Origin: an uncultured Thiotrichaceae bacterium
GTDB taxonomy: Bacteria > Pseudomonadota > Gammaproteobacteria > Thiotrichales > Thiotrichaceae
Length of the DNA: 7,560 nucleotides
Assembly: GCA_937931765.1 (NCBI GenBank)
Contig: CALHAO010000148.1
Location: forward strand, 1 to 7,560
Direction of reading: 5' to 3'
A program made the translations under genes and the position numbers. Below, piece after piece: positions 5,740 to 7,560 of this stretch. Each line of letters begins with the position of its first letter. Position 1 is the first letter of the stretch. A model generated the notes under the pieces. That model was not told where the DNA came from and searched no databases. It saw only the letters and a program-made list of their open reading frames with translations.

Positions 5740-6645
5740 ATGAAAATTGCCATTCTTTCCCGCAACCGCAAGTTGTATTCAACCCGCCGTCTGATTGAAG
5801 CTGCTGAGGAGCGAGGGCATACCGTCAAAGTCATCGACATTTTACGCTGTTATATGAATATCGCCTCACACAAACCGATGGTTTACTTCCGGGGTGAACC
5901 GATGGACGACTTTGATGCAGTGATTCCGCGTATTGGCGCATCAGTTACTTTCTATGGTACGGCGGTGCTGCGTCAGTTTGAAATGATGGGAGTTTATCCA
6001 TTAAACGAATCGGTGGCTTTAACCCGCTCACGGGATAAATTACGTTCATTACAATTATTATCCCGCAGAGGCATCGGTTTACCAGTCACCGGGTTCGCCA
6101 ATAAGCCGGATGATGTCAAAGAAGTCATTAAGCTGGTCGGTGGCGCACCGGTTGTGGTCAAACTACTGGAAGGCACTCAGGGCATTGGCGTCGTGCTCGC
6201 CGAGACGGATAAAGCCGCAGAAAGTGTCATGGAAGGTTTCATGGGGCTGAAGGCTAATATTCTGGTGCAGGAATTTATTAAAGAAGCCGGAGGCTCTGAT
6301 ATTCGTTGTCTGGTGGTCGGTGGCAAAGTAGTAGCAGCCATGAAACGCCAGGGTGCAGCGGGTGAGTTTCGCTCCAATTTACACCGGGGTGGCACCGCTT
6401 CACTGATTCGCATCACACCAGAGGAACGCTCCACTGCGGTACGTGCCGCCAATATCATGGGCTTAAACCTTGCTGGTGTAGATTTATTGCGTTCCAATCA
6501 TGGCCCGGTAGTCATGGAGGTCAATTCTTCGCCAGGACTGGAAGGCATTGAATACGCCAGCGAAAAAGATGTTGCCGGAATCATCATTAAATTTATTGAA
6601 GCACAAGCCAAGCCGGGCAAAACCGCTACCAAAGGCAAAGGTTAA
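5740..6645 (+). CDS. rimK: RimK, ribosomal protein S6--L-glutamate ligase
   Basis: This 301-residue ATP-grasp enzyme is near-collinear with E. coli RimK (300 residues). Shared blocks include MKIAILSR at the start, FDAVIPRIG, FYGTA.LRQFEM, YPLNESVA, RDKLRS, LPVTG, EGTQGIGVVLAET and GLEGIE. ATP-grasp features visible are K100, K141, the glycine loop 145-150, VQEFIKEA (175-182, adenine-side E178), and the metal ligands D248, E260 and N262 in GVDLL and VVMEVNSSPG. In E. coli it adds glutamates to the C-terminus of ribosomal protein S6 and can make poly-alpha-glutamate; here this is inferred from similarity. The C-terminal tail is short, Lys/Gly-rich and diverged. The ATG has GAGGA 5 bases upstream. 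No rimB-type aspartyl-protease-like gene or rimA neighbour lies within the window, unlike the pseudomonad rim cluster. It may be co-transcribed with the mscS-like gene; no convincing promoter was seen in the 74-base gap. Confidence 0.96.
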   Translation: MKIAILSRNRKLYSTRRLIEAAEERGHTVKVIDILRCYMNIASHKPMVYFRGEPMDDFDAVIPRIGASVTFYGTAVLRQFEMMGVYPLNESVALTRSRDKLRSLQLLSRRGIGLPVTGFANKPDDVKEVIKLVGGAPVVVKLLEGTQGIGVVLAETDKAAESVMEGFMGLKANILVQEFIKEAGGSDIRCLVVGGKVVAAMKRQGAAGEFRSNLHRGGTASLIRITPEERSTAVRAANIMGLNLAGVDLLRSNHGPVVMEVNSSPGLEGIEYASEKDVAGIIIKFIEAQAKPGKTATKGKG

Positions 6646-6693
6646 GTTATTTTATTGGGTGCAGCACTCATCCTTAGATACAGGTGACTGAAC

Positions 6694-7248
6694 CTAAAAA
6701 CGATCAATCAACTCAATAATGTCCCCAAAGCGGGTAAAACTATGGTCGCCGCCACGAAACACTAACTGGTGGCAATCACGGTAATAATCCACCGCCGCTT
6801 TCCAGTCCAACACCTCATCTTCTCTTTCCTGCATCAGTAGTATGTTGTCCGGATTGGCTGGAGCCAGCAGATCCAATGCCTGCAGTTCATCAAGGTGCTG
6901 TTGGGTGAACTCATACTGCGTATCATCGTAATAACCCACTTGCGGCCCTAGTGCGGAGCGCAATACTAAGGGGGCATGTACTGCCGGATTGATGACTACT
7001 GCTTTCAGATCGTAACGGGCTGATAGGGCTGTGGCATAGAACCCCCCGAGCGAACTGCCGACTAGTTTTGGTTTGATTTGGGCTTGTTCTACCAGCGTGC
7101 ATAACAGAGCGAAGGCTTCAGTGGGTTGGTGAGGCAAGTCGGGACAGATCCATTCGTTTTCTCGACCTCGTTCGGCCAGCCAACGGCGGAACTCCTGAGT
7201 TTTTTGGGACAGAGGGGATGAGTTAAAACCGTGTATGTATAGAAACAT
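6694..7248 (-). CDS. yqiA: YqiA-family esterase
   Basis: This 184-residue alpha/beta-hydrolase belongs to the YqiA (UPF0227) family. It opens with FLYIHGFNSSP, which carries the oxyanion-side HGF motif. The nucleophile elbow GSSLGG is at 64-69 (Ser66), followed by VVINPAV, an acid-bearing loop REDEVLDW at 142-149 (D144 likely acid), and GGDHSF at 166-171 (His169). These match the E. coli protein in order and spacing; that protein (about 193 residues) has esterase activity on short acyl esters, and its physiological substrate is unclear to me. The ATG is 3 bases after the stop of the GlpR-like gene, so the two are almost certainly co-transcribed and perhaps coupled; no clear Shine-Dalgarno is seen. 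In E. coli yqiA precedes parE, so this context differs. It converges on rimK with a 48-base gap in which I see no good terminator hairpin. Confidence 0.93.
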   Translation of the reverse strand: MFLYIHGFNSSPLSQKTQEFRRWLAERGRENEWICPDLPHQPTEAFALLCTLVEQAQIKPKLVGSSLGGFYATALSARYDLKAVVINPAVHAPLVLRSALGPQVGYYDDTQYEFTQQHLDELQALDLLAPANPDNILLMQEREDEVLDWKAAVDYYRDCHQLVFRGGDHSFTRFGDIIELIDRF

Positions 7249-7251
7249 TAT

Positions 7252-7560
7252 TCAAACTACCGTATGCAAACTAACTTCATGTTGCAGGCAAACTTCCCGC
7301 AACTCCTCAGAAGGTAATTCATCCATAAACAAGTCACTCAACTGCGAGACATGCCCTACCCTTACCGGTGCATTACGGCCCAGTTTACTTTTATCCGTGA
7401 CCAGACAGATTTTACGGGCACTTTGCAGTATGGCTTGAGTGACTTTGACTTCACGGTAATCGTAATCCAGCAAGGTGCCATCTTCGTCCAACGCCGAGAT
7501 TCCCACTACCGCATAATCCAAGCGGAATTGGCGCACGAAATCCACCGTAGCCTCACCGAT
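7252..7560 (-). CDS. glpR: GlpR-like DeoR-family transcriptional repressor, C-terminal part
   Basis: The last 102 residues of a gene that begins beyond the right edge. The frame runs from IGEATVDF at the edge to a TGA at 7252-7254. The sequence is the sugar-phosphate-sensing domain of DeoR-type repressors and most resembles E. coli GlpR: QFRLDYAVVGISALD.DGTLLDYDYREVKV.QAI, then the conserved DKSKLGRNAPV.VG. GlpR represses glycerol and glycerol-3-phosphate use genes and is released by glycerol-3-phosphate. The DNA-binding N-terminus is not in the window, so the exact ligand is inferred; another DeoR-family repressor is possible. An in-frame GTG at 7545 is an internal valine, not the start. The stop lies 3 bases before the yqiA start. 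Confidence 0.85.
   Translation of the reverse strand: MGEATVDFVRQFRLDYAVVGISALDEDGTLLDYDYREVKVTQAILQSARKICLVTDKSKLGRNAPVRVGHVSQLSDLFMDELPSEELREVCLQHEVSLHTVV

Noticed and set aside
6646..6693. Possible bidirectional terminator between rimK and yqiA
   Set aside because: Only very short self-complementary segments (GTGC/GCAC, AGGT/ACCT) are present, with no adequate stem plus T-tract in either direction.

Overview
The window reads as ordinary chromosomal DNA from a gammaproteobacterium. RimK and YqiA are readily recognised as close relatives of the Escherichia coli proteins, and the PqiAB and GlpR-like proteins also belong to that group's repertoire. The gene order is not the E. coli order, so I infer a non-enteric gammaproteobacterium of moderate GC content. 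I cannot name a genus from sequence alone. No prophage, insertion sequence, CRISPR array, tRNA or rRNA is visible, and nearly all of the DNA is covered by intact genes.

Left third (1-2735, minus strand): a tightly packed pqi operon, transcribed right to left. Two single-module PqiA proteins (pqiA1, 2088-2735; pqiA2, 1451-2104) overlap slightly. The pqiA2 stop codon abuts the start of pqiB, which runs off the left edge after its three MCE domains. Together they would form an inner-membrane and periplasm-spanning lipid-transport machine; the outer-membrane lipoprotein PqiC would be expected just beyond the edge.

Centre-left (2811-4068, minus strand): a monocistronic outer-membrane beta-barrel-like protein with a signal peptide, a good ribosome binding site and a strong intrinsic terminator. 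I do not recognise its family. Its most distinctive trait is a helix-predicted, charged insert of about 80 residues in the middle of an otherwise strand-rich, Asn/Asp/Thr/Ser-rich protein.

Centre (4069-4387): a 319-base AT-rich divergent intergenic region with a perfect 12-bp inverted repeat, a GC-rich hairpin and candidate promoters facing both ways.

Centre-right (4388-6645, plus strand): an MscS-family mechanosensitive channel followed 74 bases later by rimK (S6-glutamate ligase type ATP-grasp enzyme).

Right end (6694-7560, minus strand): the C-terminal sensor part of a GlpR-like DeoR-family repressor, followed after 3 bases by yqiA, a small serine esterase. This pair converges on rimK with a 48-base gap.

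I found no clearly new biological system. The observations most worth a second look are the helical insert in the unidentified outer-membrane protein, the inverted repeat in the divergent promoter region, and the division of PqiA into two coupled genes.
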